36,710 nt of DNA, taken from positions 1 to 36,710 of the forward strand of contig DRQW01000213.1 in the NCBI GenBank assembly GCA_011371305.1, read 5' to 3'. Under the pieces are notes generated by a model. It was given only the letters and a program-made list of their open reading frames with translations, made no database searches and had not been told where the DNA came from. Shown one piece after another: positions 16,449 to 24,327 of this stretch (position 1 is its first letter; each line of letters begins with the position of its first letter). Made by a program: the position numbers and the translations under genes. Origin of the DNA: Anaerolineae bacterium. GTDB lineage: Bacteria > Chloroflexota > Anaerolineae > J102.

Positions 16449-18038
16449 CTAGATCACTCGGACGACTGCGCCGGCACGACGGGCATCGCCCGCGCCCTCG
16501 AAATAGCCGGCGGGGCTGAGCCCAACCGAATGGGCGCCACCGAAAAACATGTGCCGGCTCGGCCAGAGGGTGATATCATACCCCCATTCCCGTAATTTTT
16601 CAACTGTCTCACGCGGAAAACCCGGTTCCATCTGCAGGCCGTTCCGTTCGAAGTGGATGCGCGGGGCGTCAACCGCGTGGGTCAGGTCCATATGCATATC
16701 GGTGTAGTTGAGAAAGACCTGCAAGATGGCGGACCGGATGCGATTGGCGCCACCTGATCCGACCGCGAGCACGGGCTTGTTGTCTTTCAGGACCAGGGTG
16801 GGGGCCATCATGGAACCGATGCGCTTGCCGGGTTCGCCTTGTAAGAAGCCATTGGGATGGAGATCGGCTTCGCCCAGGATGTTGTTGAGGATGATGCCCG
16901 TGCCCGGGACGATGAACCCAGGGCCTTCGCCCGCGGTGGTGGTGAGGGCGATGAGGTTGCCCTGGCCGTCCAGGACGCTGAGATGGCTGGTGTTGCTGTG
17001 TTCCCGGGGTGGCACGGGCACTTCGGGGTGGTGGCGGGCATGGGAGCGCAATCGTCGGGCCAGTTCGGCCGCGTGTTCCTCGATGTGAGGTCGGGCGAGG
17101 AAAAAGCCCGCGTCGCCCGTGATTTCAAAAGTGGGCCGGGCCAGGTCGGTTTGTCGCATGACCTCGGTCAGCAATTCCAGGTGGGAGGGGCTGCCGAAGG
17201 GGATGCGAGGTAAGGCGTACTCTTCCAGCAATGCCAGGGAGAACGCAATGAGCACGCCCCCTCGGGAGGGTGGGGGATTGGTCAGGAATTCGTATTGGCG
17301 ATAGTGCTGATGCAGGGGTTCCCGCACGATGACCTGATACTCGGCCAGGTCTTGGGGGGTGAGCAGGCCGCCGTGCGCGCGCTGGTCCGCCAGAATGGCC
17401 TGGGCGATGTCCCCGCGATAGAACAGATCGGGGCCTTCCCGGCCCAATGCCTCCAGGAAATCGGCCAGATCGGGGTTTTTATAGAGGGTGTCAGGTCGTA
17501 GAAAGGCGTTGGGCGCGCCGAACAGGCGGGCGAGGGTTTCGTCCGCGGAGAAGATGCCGTGGAGGATCTCGCCCACATAGGCGCCGAAATCGCCCAGGGG
17601 CACGCCGTTGCGGGCGAGTTGGATGGCGGGTTGAAGTACCTCGGCCAGGGGGAAGGTGCCCAGGTCCTCTTGCAGACGACACAGCCCGGCGATGAGCCCT
17701 GGCGTGGCTACACTGGCCCGACCGATGTGGAAGATCTGATGGGTGGGGCCGTAATCTACTGTGATGGGATAGAAGTCGGGCGGGCTGGGCCATGCCTCCC
17801 GGGCCATGCCCTTGCCCGGGAAATCCACAAAAAAGTCGTAGAGCCAGGCATGGGCGTCGCGTTGTCGGAAGACCAGGGCGAAGCCGCCCCCGCCCGGAGC
17901 CACCAGGGTGGGCTCGGCCATAAAGCTGGCAAAACACGCGGCCACCGCGGCATCGACCGCGTTGCCACCGGCCCGCAACATCTCCGCGCCCGCTTCCGCG
18001 GTATGCACACTGCCTGCTGCAATAATGCCTTGGGTCAT
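16449..18038 (-). CDS. ggt: Gamma-glutamyltransferase family protein
   Basis: SVHTAEAGAEMLRAGGNAVDAAVAACF; catalytic region NTSHLSVLDGQGNLIALTTTAGEGPGFIVPGTGIILNN; no obvious signal peptide. Confidence 0.9.
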   Translation of the reverse strand: MTQGIIAAGSVHTAEAGAEMLRAGGNAVDAAVAACFASFMAEPTLVAPGGGGFALVFRQRDAHAWLYDFFVDFPGKGMAREAWPSPPDFYPITVDYGPTHQIFHIGRASVATPGLIAGLCRLQEDLGTFPLAEVLQPAIQLARNGVPLGDFGAYVGEILHGIFSADETLARLFGAPNAFLRPDTLYKNPDLADFLEALGREGPDLFYRGDIAQAILADQRAHGGLLTPQDLAEYQVIVREPLHQHYRQYEFLTNPPPSRGGVLIAFSLALLEEYALPRIPFGSPSHLELLTEVMRQTDLARPTFEITGDAGFFLARPHIEEHAAELARRLRSHARHHPEVPVPPREHSNTSHLSVLDGQGNLIALTTTAGEGPGFIVPGTGIILNNILGEADLHPNGFLQGEPGKRIGSMMAPTLVLKDNKPVLAVGSGGANRIRSAILQVFLNYTDMHMDLTHAVDAPRIHFERNGLQMEPGFPRETVEKLREWGYDITLWPSRHMFFGGAHSVGLSPAGYFEGAGDARRAGAVVRVI

Positions 18039-18045
18039 GAATGGT

Positions 18046-19206
18046 TCACCGACTGTTGAATTCGAATGCTTTCCACTGGGCGTTGAGATAGTGATAGGGA
18101 TCGTGATGAAATGCGTCGAGATCGACTTCGATATCGGGAAAGTCCAGCAACGCGGCCTCCGCGCTCAGGGCCTGGACGAGTTCTTTTTCGCTGCCATCGG
18201 CCCGAAGCAGGCCGGTGTGGCGTCGCCAATTGGGGCGATCGTAGGGGGGCAGGTGCCAGAGAGCTTCGGGGATATCGGCCCACCGCCAGAGCCACAGGGA
18301 GGGGAGATGCATCTGACGGGCGAGGGTGATGACCTGGGCCAGGTGCTCCGCGGCCTCGGCTTCGCTGGCATAATACACACCGTCCCGCGAGAAGGCATGC
18401 TGGCCCGGGCCCGCGGTGGGCAATCCCGCGAGGAATAGGGGGATGGGGGTTTGGGTCAGGGCCAGGGTCAGCTTGAGGGCAAAGGCGATCCACGTGATGC
18501 TCAAAGGGAGATGACGGCGGTCGCTGGCGAAGGTGGCGATGCTCAGCCCCGGATGTCCACCCGCTTCCAGGATATCGCGGGGGGTGATGCCCTGCCGATT
18601 TTCCAACGCATCAAAGGCGATAAGGAAGAAGGTTTGCTGATGGGGAGCCAGGTTGGTCGTGGCGGCCAGGGTGGTCTCCAGCCAGTGTTGGACCTCATCT
18701 CGCGTGTGGGCGGCGGAAAGGCGCCCAAAGCCCGGCAAAAGCTCCCAACCCATGAGCGCGGGGTGTTCTGCATAAAACGCGACCAGCTCGTTCAGGAGGA
18801 CGCGTTGGGCAGTGCGCATGCGCTCATCGGTGAAAGGTGACCGCATCCTCCCCCAGGTTAGCCAACTGTCGTTGACCAGCAAGGGCCAATGGGGTGGCAA
18901 AGGCGTGGGCATGACGCCCCAATCGGGCCACCACAGCGCGCCATCCCAAAAACCTGTCCACAGGCCAGCCATGACCTGCAAGCCCGCATCCTCGGCCATC
19001 TGCAAGAATTGGCCGAAACGGTCGAAAACCTTGGGCGCGATGCGCGCCACTCCCGGTTGAAAATCCGCCCAGAAGAGGGGGATGCGTATGCCGCGGAAGC
19101 CCAGGGAGGCGATGTGGGCCAGGTCCTCTCGGATCTCCGCGACGTCGAAGGTCTGCCAGAGACGGGGGCCGGTCTTGCGGGGGAGATAGCCGATACCAAG
19201 CAACAT
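18046..19206 (-). CDS. Putative glycoside hydrolase-like TIM-barrel protein
   Basis: MLLGIGYLPRKTGPRLWQTFDVAEIREDLAHIASLGFRGIRIPLFWADFQPG... resembles GH5/GH42-type barrel N-termini; followed after 7 nt by ggt. Start chosen at MLLGIGY. Confidence 0.6.
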   Translation of the reverse strand: MLLGIGYLPRKTGPRLWQTFDVAEIREDLAHIASLGFRGIRIPLFWADFQPGVARIAPKVFDRFGQFLQMAEDAGLQVMAGLWTGFWDGALWWPDWGVMPTPLPPHWPLLVNDSWLTWGRMRSPFTDERMRTAQRVLLNELVAFYAEHPALMGWELLPGFGRLSAAHTRDEVQHWLETTLAATTNLAPHQQTFFLIAFDALENRQGITPRDILEAGGHPGLSIATFASDRRHLPLSITWIAFALKLTLALTQTPIPLFLAGLPTAGPGQHAFSRDGVYYASEAEAAEHLAQVITLARQMHLPSLWLWRWADIPEALWHLPPYDRPNWRRHTGLLRADGSEKELVQALSAEAALLDFPDIEVDLDAFHHDPYHYLNAQWKAFEFNSR

Positions 19207-19424
19207 GGAGGGGTGTGGGAAATGCGCGCGACGTGGGCGAGTCGAGAGTTTATGATACCCATTGTTTTTCAGATCGCCAAACCCCATGCCGGGGAAACCA
19301 GAATCGCGCCGCGCAGAGGATATCCTGATGAGCTGAGAAGAGAGCCCCGTTGGTACAAAATGTCCGCCATCAAAGGTCAGGATCAACGCATCGCACGTTA
19401 AAACTCGCCGCAGATAACGTGGAT

Positions 19425-19750
19425 GAAGCGGATTTCCGCGGATTTTTCAAAAGGATGCCATCTTTTTCCCTAAAAATCCGTGTTGATCCGTCGCATCATC
19501 ATCATCCATGGCGAATTGAAACGCACGTTACCCACAAAAATCACGCTAAATTGGTGATAACTTCATAACAGTCCGACGGCGGGCCACCCCGCGCCGATAC
19601 GGATGAAAATGGCGGGCTGTGCAGCCCCGTAAACCAGTAAACCAGGAAACCCGGAAACCAGGGAAACCGGGCCAATCTGCTTACCTTCCCGGTCTACTGG
19701 TCTACCGGTTTCCCGGTTTTCCGGTTTCCCAAATGCTATTTTCGGAACAG
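19425..19750. repeat. Composite repeat: degenerate C, D hairpin, module A, ATTTTCGGAACAG terminus
   Basis: D: GTCCGACGGCGGGCCACCCCGCGCCGATACGGATGAAAAT; A with GGAAACC/GGTCTACC arms; ends CTATTTTCGGAACAG 3 nt from a stop codon. Confidence 0.8.
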
Positions 19751-19753
19751 GCT

Positions 19754-20845
19754 CTAGGGGGATGTCTTTTCATAGATCCACGGCTCCGCCGGCCGCAGCA
19801 GGCCCACCATGATATTCTCCCGGACCTGGTTCACCTCAGCCCTAAGCCCCTGACTGACCCGGGTTTCAAATCGATGATAGGGTGCGAGGGCGACGCCATC
19901 GTTGTGGAGATCGGCCACATAGTCTTCCCCGCCCCGGAAGGAGCCACCTGCAACCGCGGCCACGGTTTGGAAGACGGCCTGGTCTGTGTTCTTCATGACC
20001 GAGGTGAGAACGACGTTGCCGTATTCAGGAAAGGTCTCGTACCAATCCACGATGGTGCCGATGAACATGCGATTTTCCTCTTGCGCGGCCCGGGCGCTGC
20101 CTTTGGCGGCATCCTTGGCCACCGCGAAAATGACATCGCATCCCTGGGCGAAGAATTTTTTCGCAATCTGGTAACCTTCCTCCTCCGAGGTGCTATCTTC
20201 CAGAAACACCCCCGACTTCGCATACACATCCCAGCCGAGGATATCCAGATCGACGCCGTTTTGGCGTCGGTAATAATCGGCCCCATTGACAAACCCGGTC
20301 ATAAAATCGGTGACCACGGGCGTATCGGCCGCGCCATAGGTGCACACCACCCCGGTCTTGCTCATGCCACCGGCCAGATACCCGGCCATATAACTCACCC
20401 CCACCACATCGAAGACAATGCCCCGCACATTGGGCCCGTTGGAAGAAGCATCCACCATCGCGAACATCGTATCGGGGTGTGCCTTCGCGGCCGCGGCCGT
20501 TGCGTCCGCCATCTCCTGGCCGATGGTGATGATTAAATCGGTATCTTGGGCCAACAAAGCTTCGATCCCCGAGGCGAAATCAGCCTCGGTGGCACTCTCG
20601 GCATAACGCGCGTCGATGGGGAACAAATTCCCCGCCCGCTCAATACCCTTCCAGGCCAGTCGGGTGAAGAATTTCTCCTCGATGCCACCAATAGCCGTGA
20701 CCAATCCCACGGAAAAAGGTTCAGGATTGAGGGCTTGGGGAACCGGGGTGGGCGTGAATTGCGGTTGGGCTTCGGAGGAACTGCAAGCTGCCAGCACGAT
20801 GGCCAGCAAGCCAGCCAGGATGATCAGCGTCGATTTCTTAAGCAT
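19754..20845 (-). CDS. BMP family ABC transporter substrate-binding lipoprotein
   Basis: Lipobox LLAIVLAACSSSEA; VGLVTAIGGIEEKFFTRLAWKGIERA, GIVFDVVGVSYMAGYLAGGMSKTG typical of the BmpA/Med family. Confidence 0.88.
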   Translation of the reverse strand: MLKKSTLIILAGLLAIVLAACSSSEAQPQFTPTPVPQALNPEPFSVGLVTAIGGIEEKFFTRLAWKGIERAGNLFPIDARYAESATEADFASGIEALLAQDTDLIITIGQEMADATAAAAKAHPDTMFAMVDASSNGPNVRGIVFDVVGVSYMAGYLAGGMSKTGVVCTYGAADTPVVTDFMTGFVNGADYYRRQNGVDLDILGWDVYAKSGVFLEDSTSEEEGYQIAKKFFAQGCDVIFAVAKDAAKGSARAAQEENRMFIGTIVDWYETFPEYGNVVLTSVMKNTDQAVFQTVAAVAGGSFRGGEDYVADLHNDGVALAPYHRFETRVSQGLRAEVNQVRENIMVGLLRPAEPWIYEKTSP

Positions 20846-20926
20846 ACATGCCTCCTCGAGCTTACGGGCGTCATTGCCCTACAGGATAGAGAAATCCAAA
20901 GGAATTCATCTTACAAACTACGCTCA

Positions 20927-20956
20927 AGTATAGGCGAGTTGGGCATAGAAAAGCAA
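20927..20956 (-). promoter_or_regulatory. Sigma70-type promoter for the BMP-family gene
   Basis: Minus strand TTGCTT (20951-20956), 18-nt spacer, TATACT (20927-20932). Confidence 0.55.
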
Positions 20957-21075
20957 CCGTGATAGGGGTTTGGGGTATGCATTGGCTTGATTTTGGTTGG
21001 ATTTGATGCATCCCGCGGGCAGTCCCTCTTGTCGGGACCATTACGATTTTTTGCCAGGAGTGTATTGCCATTATA

Positions 21076-21539
21076 CTGTTCTGAAAATAACGTTAGTAAA
21101 CCGGGAAACCGGTAGACCAGTAGACCGGGAGGGTGAGCAAATCGGCCCGGTTTCCCTGGTTTCCTGGTTTACTGGTGTACAGGAATACCGGACTACCGCC
21201 CACGATTTTCGTCCGTATCGACGGCGGGCGAACCCGCGGCGGATACCGATGAAAATCTCACGCAGAGGCTCAAAGACTGCCCAAGCAAGTTTGCAAGTTT
21301 GCAAGTAGCAGGTGGTAGGTGGACTGCGCAGCTTGACTTGCCACTTGCCACCTGCACACCTTCTTCCCTTTGCGTCTTAGCGACTTTGCGTGAGATCGAT
21401 TTTCAAAGCAGGCGCCACGAGCCATGGCTCGCCGATACCGATGAAAGACGAGGACACGGATTGACACGGCTATCGGTCACAGTTTTTTTGAATTATCCGT
21501 GTTTTTCTGTGTTCATCCGTGTTCTATTTTCATAGCAGG
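21076..21539. repeat. Composite array A-D-E/B-D-C joined at GAAAAT/ATTTTC junctions
   Basis: Junctions at ~21082-21087, 21205-21210, 21251-21256, 21399-21404, 21443 (GAAAGA variant), 21526-21531. Confidence 0.88.
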
Positions 21540-21596
21540 TTACAAACCAATCCGGCAGAGGCGCCGGTCCGCCAACCCGGTCCCCTGGAATGGATT

Positions 21597-22442
21597 ATGA
21601 ACAAAAACTGGACATCACTTTTTCTCCTCCCTTTCATCATGCTCCTGCTTGCGGCCTGTGGCGGCGAGGCATATCAGGCTCCGCCCGCGGACGCGGCGGT
21701 GAATGTCGCGGTGAGCATCCTGCCCCAACAGTATTTTGTGCAAAAAATCGGGGGAGAACATGTTTCGGTGTTGGTCATGGCTGGCCCGGGGGTCAATCCC
21801 CTCACCTATGAGCCGCCCAAGGGCCAGTTTGACGCCTTGAAGGAACGCGATATCTACTTCCTCATGGGCATCCCGCCCGAGGGCACATGGCTGGATGGGG
21901 TCCAAAAAGCCGCGCCCGACATCGAACTGGTGGATATCAGCCGGGGAGTGCCCAAAATCGATGCTGATCCTCACATCTGGCTTTCGCCGCAACGGGTCAA
22001 AACCCAGGCGGAAACCATTGCCCAAGCCCTCATGGCCGCGGATCCCGCCCACAAGGCGGATTACGAAGCTAATCTCGCGATATTTTTGGCCGAGTTGGAC
22101 AAGTTGGATGAAGACATCCGTCAGGTGATCGCCCGGAATCGCGTTACGGGCAAGACGTTTATCGTGAGTCATCCAGCGTGGGGTTATTTCGCGGCCGATT
22201 ATGGCCTGCAGATGGTCGCGATTCCCGAAAACGCCACCGACGCCCAATTGCAGGAATTGGCCTCCCTGGCCACCAGCAAGGGTATCGACGTCATCTTCTA
22301 TCAGCGTGGTTTCGATGAGGAAACGCCCGCCAGGTTGGCAGAAATGATAGCCGGCCGGGTTGTCCCCCTGGAACCCCTGAACCCCAATTGGGAGGCCAAC
22401 CTGCGCAGCGTGGCGTTGATGTTGGCCAAAACCGCGCGCTAG
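21597..22442 (+). CDS. Metal ABC transporter substrate-binding lipoprotein (ZnuA/TroA family)
   Basis: Lipobox LLLAACGGEA; NVAVSILPQQYFVQKIGGEHVSV, DADPHIWLSPQRVKTQAETIAQAL, VSHPAWGYFAADYGL. Start at MNKNWTS. Confidence 0.88.
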   Translation: MNKNWTSLFLLPFIMLLLAACGGEAYQAPPADAAVNVAVSILPQQYFVQKIGGEHVSVLVMAGPGVNPLTYEPPKGQFDALKERDIYFLMGIPPEGTWLDGVQKAAPDIELVDISRGVPKIDADPHIWLSPQRVKTQAETIAQALMAADPAHKADYEANLAIFLAELDKLDEDIRQVIARNRVTGKTFIVSHPAWGYFAADYGLQMVAIPENATDAQLQELASLATSKGIDVIFYQRGFDEETPARLAEMIAGRVVPLEPLNPNWEANLRSVALMLAKTAR

Positions 22443-22488
22443 TTGTCTTCGTAACCCTCCCCGGGTTTGGCGTGGTTTTCTCTGTGGT

Positions 22489-23643
22489 TTACCTGTCCTC
22501 CCCGCGTTCCTGGCCGTGTAGCGCCTCCAGGATATCCGGGCCATAGGTTTGCAATCGCCATGGGCCCAAAAGCCCCAGAGCCCGAAGGTCCTCCATGTTG
22601 CCGGGGTTAGCTTTGGCAATGGCCATGAGCTTGCGGTTGGTCATGACCACGTCGGGGTCCACGCCGCGAGCCTGGGCCTTTTGGGTGCGCCATTGGCGTA
22701 GCGCTTCATAGCGGGCCAGGGCCGCATCGTCGGGACGTTGTCCGTCGTGGCGGTTGGGGAAAGGGGGAGGCGGGGCCTGCCGTCCTCGTTGAATGATGTG
22801 GAGTAGTTTGCGGGCTAGATGGCCCGGAAATCGCCGCGGGAAGCCAGGCAGCGCCCGGAGTTGTTCTTCGGTTTGGGGCATTTCGCGGGCCAGGGTCATG
22901 AGCAAATCGTTGCGCAAGATGCGATAAGGGGGGACATTGCGCTGGCTTGCGCGTTGTTCACGCCAGTCGAACAAAGCCTTAAGCACAGCTTGCTGTTGAG
23001 GTTCCAGGTCCCGCGCGCCCGACAGGCGCCAAAAGCTCGGCGCCGCTTTCGCCTCCCAACGGATCGCCCGTAGTTCATCGAAGACTTCCTGGGCTTCCTG
23101 CCATCGCCCGGATTCCCGCAGCTCGCGCGCGATGGCATCCCGCAAAGGGAGGAGGAAGTGGGTATCCAGCCGGGCGTAAGCCAGTTGTTCGGGCGAGAGG
23201 GGCCGCTTGCCCCAATCGGTGCGCTGCATGCGCTTATCCAGGGTGATGCCGAACCGTTTTTTGAGGATGGAAGCCAGACCGGGATTCGACCAGCCCAGGA
23301 TGCGCGCGCCCCACAGGGTATCGAACACCCGACCAAAGGTCCAGCCAAAATCTCGGTGCAGCAACAGGATGTCATTTTCGGCCGCGTGCATGGTGACTTC
23401 GACATCTGTTCGGGCGACAAGATCTCCCAGGGGTTCCAGCTCCCGCAACGCGAGGGGATCGATGATCACATCCCGTTCGTCTGTGGAGATTTGGATCAGG
23501 CAAACCTGATAGTGATAGGCATACATGCTGTTGGATTCGGTGTCCAGGGCAAAGCGCCCGGCTTCCTCCAGTTCGGCCAGGAGGAGTTTGAGTTGATGGG
23601 GCTGGGTAATGACCAGGGGCGGGGGGAGTTGTTGCGTTGGCAT
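22489..23643 (-). CDS. rnd: Ribonuclease D family 3'-5' exonuclease with HRDC domain
   Basis: DEDD exonuclease signatures (FALDTESNSMYAYHYQVCLIQIS, MHAAENDILLL, YARLDTHFLLPLRDAI) and two HRDC-like helical regions. Start at MPTQQLPP. Confidence 0.9.
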   Translation of the reverse strand: MPTQQLPPPLVITQPHQLKLLLAELEEAGRFALDTESNSMYAYHYQVCLIQISTDERDVIIDPLALRELEPLGDLVARTDVEVTMHAAENDILLLHRDFGWTFGRVFDTLWGARILGWSNPGLASILKKRFGITLDKRMQRTDWGKRPLSPEQLAYARLDTHFLLPLRDAIARELRESGRWQEAQEVFDELRAIRWEAKAAPSFWRLSGARDLEPQQQAVLKALFDWREQRASQRNVPPYRILRNDLLMTLAREMPQTEEQLRALPGFPRRFPGHLARKLLHIIQRGRQAPPPPFPNRHDGQRPDDAALARYEALRQWRTQKAQARGVDPDVVMTNRKLMAIAKANPGNMEDLRALGLLGPWRLQTYGPDILEALHGQERGEDR

Positions 23644-23671
23644 GGGTTCATTATCTCCACTTCGGTGTTGC

Positions 23672-23700
23672 TTGTCCATTCTCTTGCCTGAAGGTACAAT
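23672..23700 (+). promoter_or_regulatory. Promoter giving a predicted leaderless transcript
   Basis: TTGTCC (23672-23677), 17-nt spacer, TACAAT (23695-23700); ATG at 23707. Confidence 0.5.
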
Positions 23701-23706
23701 GCCTTT

Positions 23707-24024
23707 ATGGCTGAATTTCAGGGTTATAAGCTGATTATCACCTACAATTACCTGCCCGGGCGTGAAATGGCCTACCGGCGGTTCATGATCAACCAATGGC
23801 TGCCCGCGATGCAATCCTTGGGCCTGGAGCCGCTGGAGATCTTTCACACCATGTGGGGCGATTATCCTGTTCGGCAGATCTCCCTCTACGCGCCCGATCT
23901 GGCGACGCTGCGTCGGGCGCTGGGCAGTCGGGAGTGGGAGATGTGGTTGCAGCGATTGGATCATTACGTAAGTGAACTGCGCTATTGCATCCTGCCTGCC
24001 CGGCCCTGGTTTCAATTTTGCTGA
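23707..24024 (+). CDS. Small uncharacterised protein, possibly dimeric alpha/beta-barrel type
   Basis: 105 aa: MAEFQGYKLIITYNYLPGREMAYRRFMINQWLPAMQSLGLEPLEIFHTMWGDYPVRQISLYAP...; divergent from rnd with its own promoter. Confidence 0.65.
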   Translation: MAEFQGYKLIITYNYLPGREMAYRRFMINQWLPAMQSLGLEPLEIFHTMWGDYPVRQISLYAPDLATLRRALGSREWEMWLQRLDHYVSELRYCILPARPWFQFC

Positions 24025-24057
24025 TGGCCATTGCTGAAAGACCGGAATGTCAGCGGG

Positions 24058-24241
24058 CGTGAAACGTGATGCGTGATGCGTGAAACGTGAGGACTTACGC
24101 ATCACGGAATCGGCTTCCCGCGCCAACCTGGCCGCGAGGCGTTTTCATCGGTATCGCCGCGGGCTCGCCCGCCATCGGACTGCTTTGAAAACCCAACACG
24201 GATGAACACGGAAGACAGGGGTAATTGAAAAAAGGCTGTTT
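24058..24241. repeat. Composite repeat: module F (GTGATGC/GTGAAAC heptamers), D hairpin, partial C
   Basis: GCGTGAAACGTGATGCGTGATGCGTGAAACGTGA; GTTTTCATCGGTATCGCCGCGGGCTCGCCCGCCATCGGACTGCTTTGAAAAC; ACACGGATGAACACGG. Confidence 0.75.
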
Positions 24242-24262
24242 TCTAGGGCAAGGGAGGGCTCA

Positions 24263-24304
24263 CGAAAAACGCCCCCGAAAGGCCATCACAGACTTCGGGG
24301 GCGT
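24263..24304 (-). terminator. Rho-independent terminator of the subtilase gene
   Basis: Minus strand ACGCCCCCGAA-loop-TTCGGGGGCGTTTTTCG. Confidence 0.85.
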
Positions 24305-24327
24305 GGGGTTGGGGGTATGGTGGGGGG

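Noticed and set aside
21076-21539. Insertion sequence remnant or integron attC array
   Set aside because: No transposase or integrase fragments, no attC core sites (GTTRRRY) in a cassette layout; repeats are non-coding hairpins.
19754-22442. Adjacent BMP and ZnuA lipoprotein genes as one transporter operon
   Set aside because: They are divergently transcribed, separated by the 464-bp repeat array, and no permease/ATPase genes are present.
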